Assembly: GCA_944381165.1 (NCBI GenBank)
Contig: CALWKC010000008.1
Location: 21,461 to 85,460, forward strand
Length of the DNA stretch: 64,000 bases
From: an uncultured Lachnospira sp.
GTDB lineage: Bacteria > Bacillota > Clostridia > Lachnospirales > Lachnospiraceae
Direction of reading: 5' to 3'
Part shown: piece after piece, positions 45,936 to 54,608 of the stretch
Numbering within the stretch: the stretch's first letter is position 1
How the letters are laid out: each line of letters starts with the position of its first letter
Made by a program: the position numbers and the translations under genes
Notes under the pieces: model-generated
What the model was told of the DNA's origin: nothing
The model's input: only the letters and a program-made list of their open reading frames with translations
Database searches by the model: none

Positions 45936-45973
45936 ATTTTACTTTATACAAAGTGATATTGTCAATATCACTT
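45936..45973 (-). promoter_or_regulatory. pur operon promoter overlapped by a perfect 11-bp palindrome
   Basis: AAGTGATATTG (45973-45963), one base, then CAATATCACTT (45961-45951) form an exact inverted repeat. Within it on the minus strand is TTGACA (45965-45960). An 18-bp spacer leads to TAAAAT (45941-45936), about 80 bp before purE. A protein bound to the palindrome would block the -35 box. It is not the B. subtilis PurBox. Confidence 0.65.
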
Positions 45974-45997
45974 GAAACTCGTCAACCTCAAATCCAT

Positions 45998-46453
45998 TTA
46001 TGAAAGTTTTTTGACCATAAAATAATTTATAAGGCTGACTCCCTTTCTCTCGACAATATTTTCACGCACGACCCGATAACCCATTTTTTCAAAAAAAGGT
46101 CTTGCCGTAATCGATGCATATGTGGTTATCTCATCTGTCTTTACCTTTTGTGACAGTTCTCTTAAAAGCGACGAAGCCACGCCCTTTCTCTGATAATCTC
46201 TGTGCACATAAAGTCTGTCAAGATAACCGTTTTCATCCATATCCGCAAATCCGACTATCTCTTTGCCGTCACACGCAACCAGGGTAAAATGCTCTCTGAA
46301 TGAGTTATCCCACGCATCTAAATCCACATGTCCGTCAGCCCATGCATCGAGCTGTTCACTGGTATAATCTGCGGCATTCACCGAGTGTACCGTATCATAA
46401 AAAAGCTGCGCTATCTGCGTACAATCTGACGGCAAGTATCCCCGTATAATCAT
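45998..46453 (-). CDS. GNAT family N-acetyltransferase
   Basis: 151 residues. The acetyl-CoA motif reads VHRDYQRKGVASSLLREL (RxxGxA/G signature), with NGYLDRLYV before it and FFEKMGYRVV after. Substrate unknown. It lies between an aminotransferase gene and the pur operon on the same strand; the palindromic promoter lies right behind it, so it is not part of the pur transcript. Confidence 0.88.
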   Translation of the reverse strand: MIIRGYLPSDCTQIAQLFYDTVHSVNAADYTSEQLDAWADGHVDLDAWDNSFREHFTLVACDGKEIVGFADMDENGYLDRLYVHRDYQRKGVASSLLRELSQKVKTDEITTYASITARPFFEKMGYRVVRENIVERKGVSLINYFMVKKLS

Positions 46454-46467
46454 TCCGTTCTCCTGCT

Positions 46468-47682
46468 CTACTGCCTGTAACTGCTTAAAAAGTCGCCTAT
46501 ATTTTCAACGGCATCCTTTAAAACCTCTATTCTTGGAAGGTATACCACCCTGAAATGGTCAGGCTTGCCCCAGTTAAATCCCCCTCCGTGAATAATCAAA
46601 ATTTTTTTCTCTTTAAGCAAATCAAGCGCAAACTTTTCGTCATCTGAAATATTAAATTTCTTAATGTCAAGCTTTGGAAATATGTAAAATGCAGCTTTAG
46701 GCTTAACAGCGCTCACTCCCGGTATATCATTCAAAGCCTTGTATATGTAATCGCGCTGCTCATATATTCTTCCTCCGGGAACTATATAGCTGTTTACGCT
46801 CTGATATCCGCCAAGCGCGGTCTGGACTATTGACTGTGCGGGAACATTTGAACACAGCCGCATATTGGAAAGCATATTAAGACCTTCCATATAGTCCTTA
46901 GCTGCACGTTTATTTCCGCTTAAAACCATCCAGCCTATTCTGTAACCGGCAATCATATGAGACTTAGAAAGCCCGCTGAAGGTCACACAGAACAAATCAG
47001 GCGCAAGCGAAGCGATTGAGATATGCTCCTCCCCGTCCATTACCAGGCGGTCATATATCTCGTCAGAAAATATTATGAGCTGATGCTGCCTTGCGATTTC
47101 AACTATCTGCTCAAGCACTTCTCTCGGATATAACGCACCGGTAGGATTATTTGGATTTATAATTACTATTGCCTTTGTCCTGTCTGTTATTTTCTTTTTT
47201 ATATCGTCCATGTCCGGATACCACTCTGCCTGCTCATCGCAGATATAGTGAACGGCCTTTCCTCCCGCCAGAGTAACGCAGGCGGTCCACAGCGGATAAT
47301 CCGGGGCCGGAACCAACACCTCATCTCCGTTGTCAAGAAGCGCCGACATGCTTAAATTAATAAGCTCGCTTACACCGTTTCCCGTATAAATATCCTCTAC
47401 CGAAACATTGGGAATGTTTTTTATCTGTGAATACTGCATTATGGCTTTTCTCGCAGAGAACAAACCCTTTGCAGCCGAATACCCCTCGCACTCCGTAAGC
47501 TGTCTCTGCATGTCATATATCACCTCATCAGGAGTTCTAAAACCAAACGGAGCCGGATTACCGATATTTAATTTCAGCACATGAGTACCGTTTTCCTCCA
47601 TTCTTGCCGCCTCTTCTACCACCGGACCTCTCACATCGTATAAAACATTATCAAGCTTCGATGATTTTTTAAATTCACGCAT
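46468..47682 (-). CDS. Pyridoxal-phosphate aminotransferase, alanine transaminase-like
   Basis: Class I/II aminotransferase of about 404 residues. The PLP Lys is in FSGLSKSHMIAGYRIGW, with the Asn/Asp pocket in VIINPNNPTGALYP and IIFSDEIYDRL. The start KLDNVLYDVRGPVVEEA resembles AlaA/AlaT enzymes (pyruvate-glutamate). Two starts are possible: ATG 47682 (used here, AGGAGG 10 nt upstream) and ATG 47703 with GGAGGG 7 nt upstream, adding seven residues. The GNAT gene follows by about 15 nt. Confidence 0.88.
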   Translation of the reverse strand: MREFKKSSKLDNVLYDVRGPVVEEAARMEENGTHVLKLNIGNPAPFGFRTPDEVIYDMQRQLTECEGYSAAKGLFSARKAIMQYSQIKNIPNVSVEDIYTGNGVSELINLSMSALLDNGDEVLVPAPDYPLWTACVTLAGGKAVHYICDEQAEWYPDMDDIKKKITDRTKAIVIINPNNPTGALYPREVLEQIVEIARQHQLIIFSDEIYDRLVMDGEEHISIASLAPDLFCVTFSGLSKSHMIAGYRIGWMVLSGNKRAAKDYMEGLNMLSNMRLCSNVPAQSIVQTALGGYQSVNSYIVPGGRIYEQRDYIYKALNDIPGVSAVKPKAAFYIFPKLDIKKFNISDDEKFALDLLKEKKILIIHGGGFNWGKPDHFRVVYLPRIEVLKDAVENIGDFLSSYRQ

Positions 47683-47815
47683 TACTTCTCTTCCTCCTGA
47701 CATAATTCAGCCCTCCGCTGGATTTTTATATAAATTATCTATTATATTTACTCCGTGTGCTGCACATTGTCAAGTAATCCTTTTACAGCAAAACAACTGT
47801 CTCTTGAAACACCCG

Positions 47816-49426
47816 TCAATTAATTGAATTAAGCAGCCCGCGTATGCCCTCGTTCTCATAAATCGTCTTGTAATAATTGACCTCATCTTTTATGAGTTCG
47901 TCTATCACTCTCATTCCAAGCAGCTCGACAGGCGCCTTGTCATCGGTCATCAGATAGTCTCCTGCCTCATACTCAGACAGATTATCGCTGACGTTTATTA
48001 TCATATCTTTAAGTTCAGGGTTTTTCAGATTGTTTATATTCTTATTAAGAACTTCAATAATATTGCTGTTATCCGACGCAAACAGCTCTCTGTTGGTAGA
48101 GCCTGCAACATCGACAGTATAAACCTCTCCGAACACGCTTGATATTGTGTCCGCAAGATACTCATTAATGCTGCCCTCCTGAGTTCCCCGCATATTCATA
48201 TTTACTACCATAACACCGTTCTCGTTCAGATGCGATTTCACAAGCTCAAAAAATTCGACTGACGACATCTGAAACGGTATAGTAATATCCTGATAGGCGT
48301 CAACCATGATGACATCATACTTTTCATCAATAGCATTTAAAAACGCCCTGCCGTCATATGTCGTAACATTTACATCCTCCGGGAGATTAAAATATTCTCT
48401 TGAAAGCTTTGTAATTTTTTCGTCAATTTCAACGCCCTCAACACTCATATCTCCGTAATATTTTCTGCACTGTACAGCATATGTCCCCGTTCCCATTCCA
48501 AGAATAAGAACAGATTGGTCTTTAGGCACTTTATCCTCCACCATCAGAGGCGCAGCCATTGCATAATCATAGTACATGCCGGTCAGCTTCTCATCCTTCA
48601 TATACACCGACTGAACTCCAAACAACACGTTAGTAGATAATATAACGCTCTCATCATCCTCTTTTACCTGAAGATAATTATATACGGATTCCCCTTCATA
48701 AACTAAATCATCTTCCCAAAATGCAAAGGAATCTGAATATCCGAAACAGCAGCACAGCAAAAATATTACTGCGGATACGATTATTTTCCCTGTACCTCTC
48801 TTGGCGCTTATAAAATAAATGACAGACAAAACAAGCAATATTCCTGAAAATATAAGAAATGTTATGGAAGTTCCCACAGAAGGAATTGTTATAAACGTAG
48901 GCACAAATGTTCCTATAATGCTTCCTATCGTATTGAAGGCTCCCAGCGTCCCGACAGTCTTTCCGCTGTCCTCAAGGCTCTCAACCGAATACTTAGCAAG
49001 AGACGGCGTGACCGTGCCCAGCAAAAAAAGCGGAAACACAAATATAACCATACACGCCGCAAAGGCTGCTATAATAAGAAAATTACTGTTTACCGCAAAT
49101 ATAAGGACAGCCGAAACTCCGAGAATAATGTATTTTCCAAGAACAGGAATACATGCAATCCAAATTGCCGCAATTATAATTCTGGCATACAGTTTGTCCG
49201 GGTTTGGATTCTTGTCCGCACTTTTTCCTCCGTAAATATTGCCAAGCGCCATCGCAATCATAATTGTTCCTATTATGATAGTCCACACAATCTGCGAAGA
49301 GCTGAAGTATGGCGCAAGCAGCCTGCTCGCACCAAGCTCAACCGCCATTACCGACATTCCCGCAAAAAACTCCGTGAGATACAAAAACAATTTATTTTTT
49401 AAAATAGGTGCTTTACTCTGGCTCAT
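47816..49426 (-). CDS. Membrane protein fused to a spermidine-synthase-like domain
   Basis: 536 residues. The first 235 or so form about seven transmembrane helices (FAGMSVMAVELGASRLLAPY start). The C-terminal half has a spermidine synthase / methyltransferase fold with LILGMGTGTYAVQC (motif I), VEGVEIDEKI and VIMVDAYQD. Membrane-fused polyamine-synthase-like proteins are widespread, but their reaction is often unproven. The catalytic Asp of true spermidine synthases is at the VDAYQD site, so aminopropyl transfer is possible. Single gene on the minus strand. Confidence 0.85.
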   Translation of the reverse strand: MSQSKAPILKNKLFLYLTEFFAGMSVMAVELGASRLLAPYFSSSQIVWTIIIGTIMIAMALGNIYGGKSADKNPNPDKLYARIIIAAIWIACIPVLGKYIILGVSAVLIFAVNSNFLIIAAFAACMVIFVFPLFLLGTVTPSLAKYSVESLEDSGKTVGTLGAFNTIGSIIGTFVPTFITIPSVGTSITFLIFSGILLVLSVIYFISAKRGTGKIIVSAVIFLLCCCFGYSDSFAFWEDDLVYEGESVYNYLQVKEDDESVILSTNVLFGVQSVYMKDEKLTGMYYDYAMAAPLMVEDKVPKDQSVLILGMGTGTYAVQCRKYYGDMSVEGVEIDEKITKLSREYFNLPEDVNVTTYDGRAFLNAIDEKYDVIMVDAYQDITIPFQMSSVEFFELVKSHLNENGVMVVNMNMRGTQEGSINEYLADTISSVFGEVYTVDVAGSTNRELFASDNSNIIEVLNKNINNLKNPELKDMIINVSDNLSEYEAGDYLMTDDKAPVELLGMRVIDELIKDEVNYYKTIYENEGIRGLLNSIN

Positions 49427-49545
49427 CTTCTCTCCTCCATAAATTTTATGTCTTTATTCTATAGCAAAACGCCATTCTCTTTCGTAATAATATACTTATT
49501 ATATCAAACATTGTCAAATAGTCAATACTCATGCAAAAAATATAT

Positions 49546-49586
49546 GAGCAGATATAATCTGAATCTTCTTCAGATTATACCTGCTC
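49546..49586 (-). terminator. Terminator overlapping the stop of the 99-residue gene
   Basis: GAGCAG-TATAATCTGAA (49546-49563) pairs with 49569-49586 over about 17 bp with one mismatch, 5-nt loop. ATATATTTTTTG follows on the minus strand. The stop codon (49577-49575) lies in the stem. Confidence 0.78.
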
Positions 49587-49874
49587 GTTCAGCTCCAGCA
49601 AAACTATTGAAGCATAGTAATCCCATGTGTCCGGCTCAATATATTCCGAAATATATTTCAATGCCTCCTTGCAAAACTCCTTACAGCCCTCGGCGCCTTT
49701 TATTTTTATGCTGTCAATTCTGTCCATAACGCCCTTAATGTATTTGAGATTGCCTCTGTTATTATCGTTTTTTTCGGTATCAGACTGCTCAATATCCTCA
49801 TTAATTTTTTTTAATATGAGATACAGAGAAACCGGATAAACATCATGCCTGTAATTTTTTAAATAAAAATCCAT
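49575..49874 (-). CDS. Small hypothetical protein
   Basis: 99 residues, acidic, helical in character, no signal peptide. A strong site (GGAGGAG) lies 6-9 nt before the ATG and a terminator overlaps its stop, so it is likely a real gene. No family recognised. It sits between the spermidine-synthase-like gene and the ABC transporter operon. Confidence 0.65.
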   Translation of the reverse strand: MDFYLKNYRHDVYPVSLYLILKKINEDIEQSDTEKNDNNRGNLKYIKGVMDRIDSIKIKGAEGCKEFCKEALKYISEYIEPDTWDYYASIVLLELNEQV

Positions 49875-49933
49875 TTGCCTCTCCTCCTCTGAATTTCACA
49901 GCAAATCCCGCCGGGATTTTCCATGAAAAAAGT

Positions 49934-49965
49934 AAAATGCAGATGTTCCCTACACCTGCATTTTA
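49934..49965 (-). terminator. 32-nt hairpin repeat, copy A (terminator of the ABC operon)
   Basis: AAAATGCAG / CTGCATTTT stem, extendable to about 16 bp with AAAAAGT/ACTTTTT, followed by TTTTTT on the minus strand. The 32 nt are identical to 54459-54490 except for one base. The two copies bracket the ABC-AraC cassette in the same orientation. Confidence 0.78.
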
Positions 49966-50103
49966 CTTTTTATTTTCACTTATGTCTAATACCTATACCA
50001 AATACATATCAATAGTTAAATCGTATAATAATCTGCTGTTAATAAAGCGTTTAAATATGCAAGCCGGATCCAAATTTAACATCACCATTGCCATGCACTA
50101 TTT

Positions 50104-51747
50104 TTACATTCTTACCACAATTTCAGCCCGGTTAATGGTTGTTTGTCTGTGAGCTATCATTATCACCGTTTTATTGCTTGATATATTTCCTATTGCTTCC
50201 TGTACAAGTCTCTCAGACTCGTTATCAAGCGCTGATGTTGCCTCATCCATTATTATGACAGGAGTATCTTTAAGTATTGCACGCGCAATAGCAATTCTTT
50301 GACGTTCACCTCCTGACAGATTGTTACCGTGTTTACCGATAATTGTATCGTATCCATTACAGCATTTCATAATAAAATCATGTGCATTGGCAAGTTTAGC
50401 TGCATTTACAACCTCCTCATCTGAGGCATTGTACCTTCCATATCTTATATTTTCCATAATACTTACTTCAAACAAATATGGCTCTTGCGGAATGTACGCA
50501 ATATTATTACGGACATTGTGATATCCCCAATTATCAATATTTCTTCCCAATACATATATCTGTCCGTTTTGCAGCGGATAATACCCTAAAATAAGTTTAA
50601 CGAGCGTGCTTTTACCGCAGCCGGACTTTCCTGTAAGCGCTATCAGCTTATTATTTGGAAATTCATATGATTTTTTATCCTTTATACCGCTTCCATTTTT
50701 ATAAATGAAAGCTACGTTTTTTACCTCTATTGCATTTTCAGTATTTTTCGCTACGCTATCATTATTCAACTCCTCTGAAATATCCTCTTCTTTATATTCA
50801 AGAAATTTAAAAATCTTTTCTGCATAAACAATACAATTCATTAATTCGGGATAGTTTTTTCCAAGCTGCAAAAATCTAAAGCTAAGGGTTGCATACATAG
50901 TATATATGCCGGAAATTTCACCGACAGTAGCCAGTTTTTTCTGCACCAGAATAACTCCAACAACAACAAACATTAATGCACACAATAATTCAAAGCCTTT
51001 ATTTATTGCCTCAGATAAAGCAATCCATTTCATTTTTTCTTTTTGAGCTGCAACATATTGCTTGCTTGCACTCTGATATCTTTTCAATCCCATATTGCAG
51101 TTATCATACATTTTGCTTATTTCAATTCCCGCTATCATGTTGGATAATCGTTCCGTCATGCGTGCATTACTGTAAGACAAACGCCTGCCTGCCGTTTTTA
51201 CGGGATTGGCAATAAACGTATTGATTAGAAACAGCAATATATTCAACGTCAGCATTATTACTGCCATTATTGGATTGATAATAAACATAGAAATAGTAAA
51301 AACCAACACAGATACTATAGGAGCCAACACTCTTCTTAATCTTGATGAATATATCTCAGACGCTATATCAGTGTCGTATACAGACATTGCAAGCATTTCC
51401 CCGCTATGATGTTCATCGTAATACTGCATAGGCAGCTTAAGAGCTTTGGAAACCACCTGTTTTTTCAATTCTAATGCAGCCCATTTTGCCTTATTGTTGT
51501 AAATCAGCATGAATACCGAAGCTAAAATAGCAGCAAATATACCAAGCAATGCTGTAACCAGAAGTTTTATCACTGTTACATTTATATTTTTTTCTTGCGA
51601 ACAGTCAATCACCTGCTTAGTAAATGCTGAATTAGCCACCTCAAACAGCGAACTCATTACTGTCATCATAATAATTGCAGTAAGGTATATGAAAAGCTGC
51701 TTTTTCATTACTTTTAAGGTACGCACAAATATTTTAAATGTCTGCAT
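50104..51747 (-). CDS. ABC exporter half-transporter, C-terminus cut by a frameshift-like stop
   Basis: 547-residue permease-ATPase fusion (type IV ABC fold). Six transmembrane helices are followed by Walker A GKSGCGKST, signature LSGGERQRIAIARA and Walker B VIIMDEATSAL, then HRQTTI. It stops right after RAEIVVRM. In the -1 frame the next codons read KIVHGNGDVKFGSGLHI, which resembles the missing tail (usually KNGKIVEEG...) and would end at 50051. So the last 20 or so residues may have been lost by a frameshift; the ATPase motifs are intact. The ATG at 51747 has GGAGG 5 nt upstream and overlaps the partner gene by 14 nt. Substrate unknown. Confidence 0.88.
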   Translation of the reverse strand: MQTFKIFVRTLKVMKKQLFIYLTAIIMMTVMSSLFEVANSAFTKQVIDCSQEKNINVTVIKLLVTALLGIFAAILASVFMLIYNNKAKWAALELKKQVVSKALKLPMQYYDEHHSGEMLAMSVYDTDIASEIYSSRLRRVLAPIVSVLVFTISMFIINPIMAVIMLTLNILLFLINTFIANPVKTAGRRLSYSNARMTERLSNMIAGIEISKMYDNCNMGLKRYQSASKQYVAAQKEKMKWIALSEAINKGFELLCALMFVVVGVILVQKKLATVGEISGIYTMYATLSFRFLQLGKNYPELMNCIVYAEKIFKFLEYKEEDISEELNNDSVAKNTENAIEVKNVAFIYKNGSGIKDKKSYEFPNNKLIALTGKSGCGKSTLVKLILGYYPLQNGQIYVLGRNIDNWGYHNVRNNIAYIPQEPYLFEVSIMENIRYGRYNASDEEVVNAAKLANAHDFIMKCCNGYDTIIGKHGNNLSGGERQRIAIARAILKDTPVIIMDEATSALDNESERLVQEAIGNISSNKTVIMIAHRQTTINRAEIVVRM

Positions 51748-53476
51748 TATATCCTCCATTCGTATAAACACTATTGTAAAGAGCTGTGTATACTCCGCAT
51801 TTTGCCATTAACGTCTCATGATTACCGCTTTCAACTATTGTCCCTTTATCCATTACGTATATCATGTCAACGTTTTTAACTGTTGAGAGTCTGTGCGCAA
51901 TAATTATTGTTGTCCTGTCCTTCACATCTTCTGCAAGTGTTGTGCTTATTATCTTCTCCGTATCCTCATCAAGCGCCGATGTAGGCTCGTCCATTAACAT
52001 TATCGGCGCATCCTTATAAATAGCTCTCGCTATTGCAAGCCTTTGCTTTTCCCCGCCTGACAAGGTTGCGCCCCTTTCGCCTATAACGGTTTCATACCCC
52101 TGAGGAAGCGACATAATTTTGTCATGTATTCCGGCTTTGCGACAAGCTGCTATAACTTTATTCATTCTGTATTCACTATTTTCTTCATTTGAGCCATATG
52201 CAATATTTTCTGCTATTGTATCAGGAAACAAAAATACATTCTGCGGTACGAACGAAATTAATTTTCTTGCATCATGAATATTCCAATCTTTAAAATTATG
52301 TCCAAGCAAATCATACTCCCCTGAGCCTGGTTGTTCAAATCCGCATAGTATCTTAAAAAACGTTGTTTTCCCACAACCTGAGCCTCCCACTATCGCAATT
52401 TTTTCTCCGGTATTCGCTGTAAAATCAACATCTTTTAGTACTTCCTTTCCGTCATCATATGAAAAAGTAATATCTCTGCAATCTATAACTCGTGAATTTT
52501 CCTGAGGTTTATCTGATGTATAACTCCCGCCCGCTTCCTGTTCTACATTAATAATTTTATTGATACGTTCTACTGAAACAAACATCTCTCTTGCGTCTAT
52601 TATTCTAAATGGAAGCTCTGATAATGGTGATGAGAGCTTTCCAAACAGAATAATAAACGCCATTAGCTGACCAACCGTTATAATATCAGCTATTACAAGA
52701 TTAAGCGCAATTACAGAACAGACAACAGAAGGCGTCCATTTTAATATACTGGTAATAAATTGCGCCAACGCCTGATAAGCATTTCTCGAATATTCGTTAT
52801 GTAGTATTTCGGCAGCCTTTATATTTACCCGCTCGTCAAGAATATTCTCAAGTCCATATGTCCTGCATATTTCAACGCCGTCAATATTGTCTGATACTAT
52901 TTCTGAAAGTTCATCATATCTGCCGCGCCTGCTCTTAGCCAACGTATTTATTTTTCTTGCTATAAAATTGTTTATTGGAACTACAACCGGAAAGATAACT
53001 GCAATACCAATAAAAATCCTCCATTCAATATTAAATATAGAAATTCCAACCGTTGCAATCGTAATAATATAACTGATCACATCAGGCAGAATTTCTGATA
53101 ATAATGTATTCAAGTCATTCACATCTGAGGTAAGACGATTTATAACGGCTCCATATCCGCCATTGATTTTTGAACAGTTTGCTCCTTGTATTGATTTTAC
53201 TGCTAAATCCCTGCATTCATATTGAACATTTATGCTGTAAAACTCCCTTGCTATAGTCCTTAAATATGCAACTAAAAATGACACTATGATTAAGCCGAAA
53301 GTACTCATCATTAAATACTTTATATTAATAATATTACCTTCTAACACTTTGTCCACTGCTTCCGATATAATATCTGAACCTATTACCAATATCCTTGACA
53401 AGACAAATGACAACAACCCAAATACAGCAATCATTGGACTTTTTTTTATAAGAATTTGCATAATTTTGTTCTTCAT
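51734..53476 (-). CDS. ABC exporter half-transporter (partner)
   Basis: 580-residue permease-ATPase fusion. Six helices, Walker A GGSGCGKTT, signature LSGGEKQRLAIARA, Walker B IMLMDEPTSAL and the H-loop AHRLSTV, all complete. With the following gene it should form a heterodimer. The pairing with a divergent AraC regulator resembles IrtAB/YbtPQ-like and multidrug ABC pairs, so siderophore, drug or peptide transport are all open. First gene of the two-gene operon. Confidence 0.92.
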   Translation of the reverse strand: MKNKIMQILIKKSPMIAVFGLLSFVLSRILVIGSDIISEAVDKVLEGNIINIKYLMMSTFGLIIVSFLVAYLRTIAREFYSINVQYECRDLAVKSIQGANCSKINGGYGAVINRLTSDVNDLNTLLSEILPDVISYIITIATVGISIFNIEWRIFIGIAVIFPVVVPINNFIARKINTLAKSRRGRYDELSEIVSDNIDGVEICRTYGLENILDERVNIKAAEILHNEYSRNAYQALAQFITSILKWTPSVVCSVIALNLVIADIITVGQLMAFIILFGKLSSPLSELPFRIIDAREMFVSVERINKIINVEQEAGGSYTSDKPQENSRVIDCRDITFSYDDGKEVLKDVDFTANTGEKIAIVGGSGCGKTTFFKILCGFEQPGSGEYDLLGHNFKDWNIHDARKLISFVPQNVFLFPDTIAENIAYGSNEENSEYRMNKVIAACRKAGIHDKIMSLPQGYETVIGERGATLSGGEKQRLAIARAIYKDAPIMLMDEPTSALDEDTEKIISTTLAEDVKDRTTIIIAHRLSTVKNVDMIYVMDKGTIVESGNHETLMAKCGVYTALYNSVYTNGGYNADI

Positions 53477-53568
53477 GCTTACCTCCGCCTCTTCAGTATG
53501 CTATATGCTTTATTTCTGTATTATTGCACACAAAAACAAATATTACATCTACTATAAGGCTATATTTA

Positions 53569-53597
53569 TTGCTAAATCTATAAAATGATGCTATTAT
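53569..53597 (+). promoter_or_regulatory. Putative promoter of the AraC-family gene
   Basis: TTGCTA (53569-53574), 17 bp, TATTAT (53592-53597). It overlaps the ATG at 53585, which supports the start at 53630 instead. It lies in the 150-bp region shared with the divergent ABC operon. Confidence 0.55.
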
Positions 53598-53629
53598 ATA
53601 TCTCAAAATATTATTGGAGAATTACTAAA

Positions 53630-54460
53630 ATGCCGTTCCCGCTTAAACCAAATGAAAATATTTATATAGATCATAAAATAAAAGATGCCGGTTATTCCAT
53701 GCCGTCAATGCAGGCTGCACCCGACCACTATACCATAGGGTATCTGGTAAGCGGCGACAGAAAATGGATTTCAACAGAGACAATCCGTACTTCTCAAAGC
53801 GGTGACGCCGGAATAACAAAGCCCCATGTTTACCACAGAAATTGCGCCATGTCTGATGTTCCGTATGACAGATATGTCATTAAAGTTCGCTCTGAAGTTT
53901 TTAAGCCGATAATCAATATAATAGGAAATACTGAATTTGATGCATTATGCTCAAACTACCTTCATTTTTCTAAGGAATCGCAATCTGTTATAAAAGAACT
54001 CTGTGACGAAATGCTTGAAGAATATACGAAAGCTGCTCCGTATTCACAGCTTGTTTTACAGGGAATGGTTTATAAACTGTTTTTTTACCTGTACGAAAAT
54101 CATATTCCGGCTGAATCTGATTATAATACTATTTACCTTAAAGGCTTTGACGAACGCATTCAACAGGCGCTGATATATGCAGAAAATAATCTTTCAGGCG
54201 CTTCCTCCCTTAAAGATGTATCATCATATGTAAACCTTTCGCCATCACGTTTTTCACATTTATTCAAAGCTGTGACAGGCTCATCATACACGGAATACAT
54301 AACCGAAGTTCGCCTTCAGCATGTACGTATACTTCTTAATACCGGAGAATTATCCATCAGCCAAATAGCCGCAAAAACAGGATTTTCGAGTGGAAATTAT
54401 CTGTGCACATTATTTAAAAAGCATTATGGTATTACTCCAAGCGATTTTAGAAAAAAATAA
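53630..54460 (+). CDS. AraC family transcriptional regulator
   Basis: 276 residues. An N-terminal cupin-like ligand domain (about 1-150) is followed by two helix-turn-helix motifs at the C-terminus (LKDVSSYVNLSPSRFSHLFK and ISQIAAKTGFSSGNYLCTLF), ending FKKHYGITPSDFRKK, the AraC/XylS consensus. The ATG at 53630 has GGAG about 10 nt upstream and the predicted promoter sits before it. It probably controls the divergent ABC transporter genes. Inducer unknown. Confidence 0.9.
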   Translation: MPFPLKPNENIYIDHKIKDAGYSMPSMQAAPDHYTIGYLVSGDRKWISTETIRTSQSGDAGITKPHVYHRNCAMSDVPYDRYVIKVRSEVFKPIINIIGNTEFDALCSNYLHFSKESQSVIKELCDEMLEEYTKAAPYSQLVLQGMVYKLFFYLYENHIPAESDYNTIYLKGFDERIQQALIYAENNLSGASSLKDVSSYVNLSPSRFSHLFKAVTGSSYTEYITEVRLQHVRILLNTGELSISQIAAKTGFSSGNYLCTLFKKHYGITPSDFRKK

Positions 54461-54490
54461 AATGCAGATGTTTCCTACACCTGCATTTTA
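54459..54490. terminator. 32-nt hairpin repeat, copy B
   Basis: Same 9-bp stem as copy A (AAAATGCAG / CTGCATTTT) directly after the AraC stop codon, with T-rich sequence after it and an A-run before it. It can serve the AraC gene and the converging MATE gene. Confidence 0.78.
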
Positions 54491-54608
54491 ATCTTTTTAT
54501 TTTTAAAAAATCCTTTTACTTCAAACCGTTTTCCAAATCAGCCTGCTTGATAGTTCCACTCACTGTCTTTATTATATGAAATATCACATTTATTATCCCA
54601 ACGCAATA

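Noticed and set aside
48819-49235. 138-residue plus-strand frame opposite the spermidine-synthase-like gene
   Set aside because: Antisense of transmembrane helices, with no ribosome site or family likeness.
53585-53629. Upstream start for the AraC-family gene
   Set aside because: It lies inside the predicted promoter before the -10 box, and MPFPLKPNE fits better as the start.
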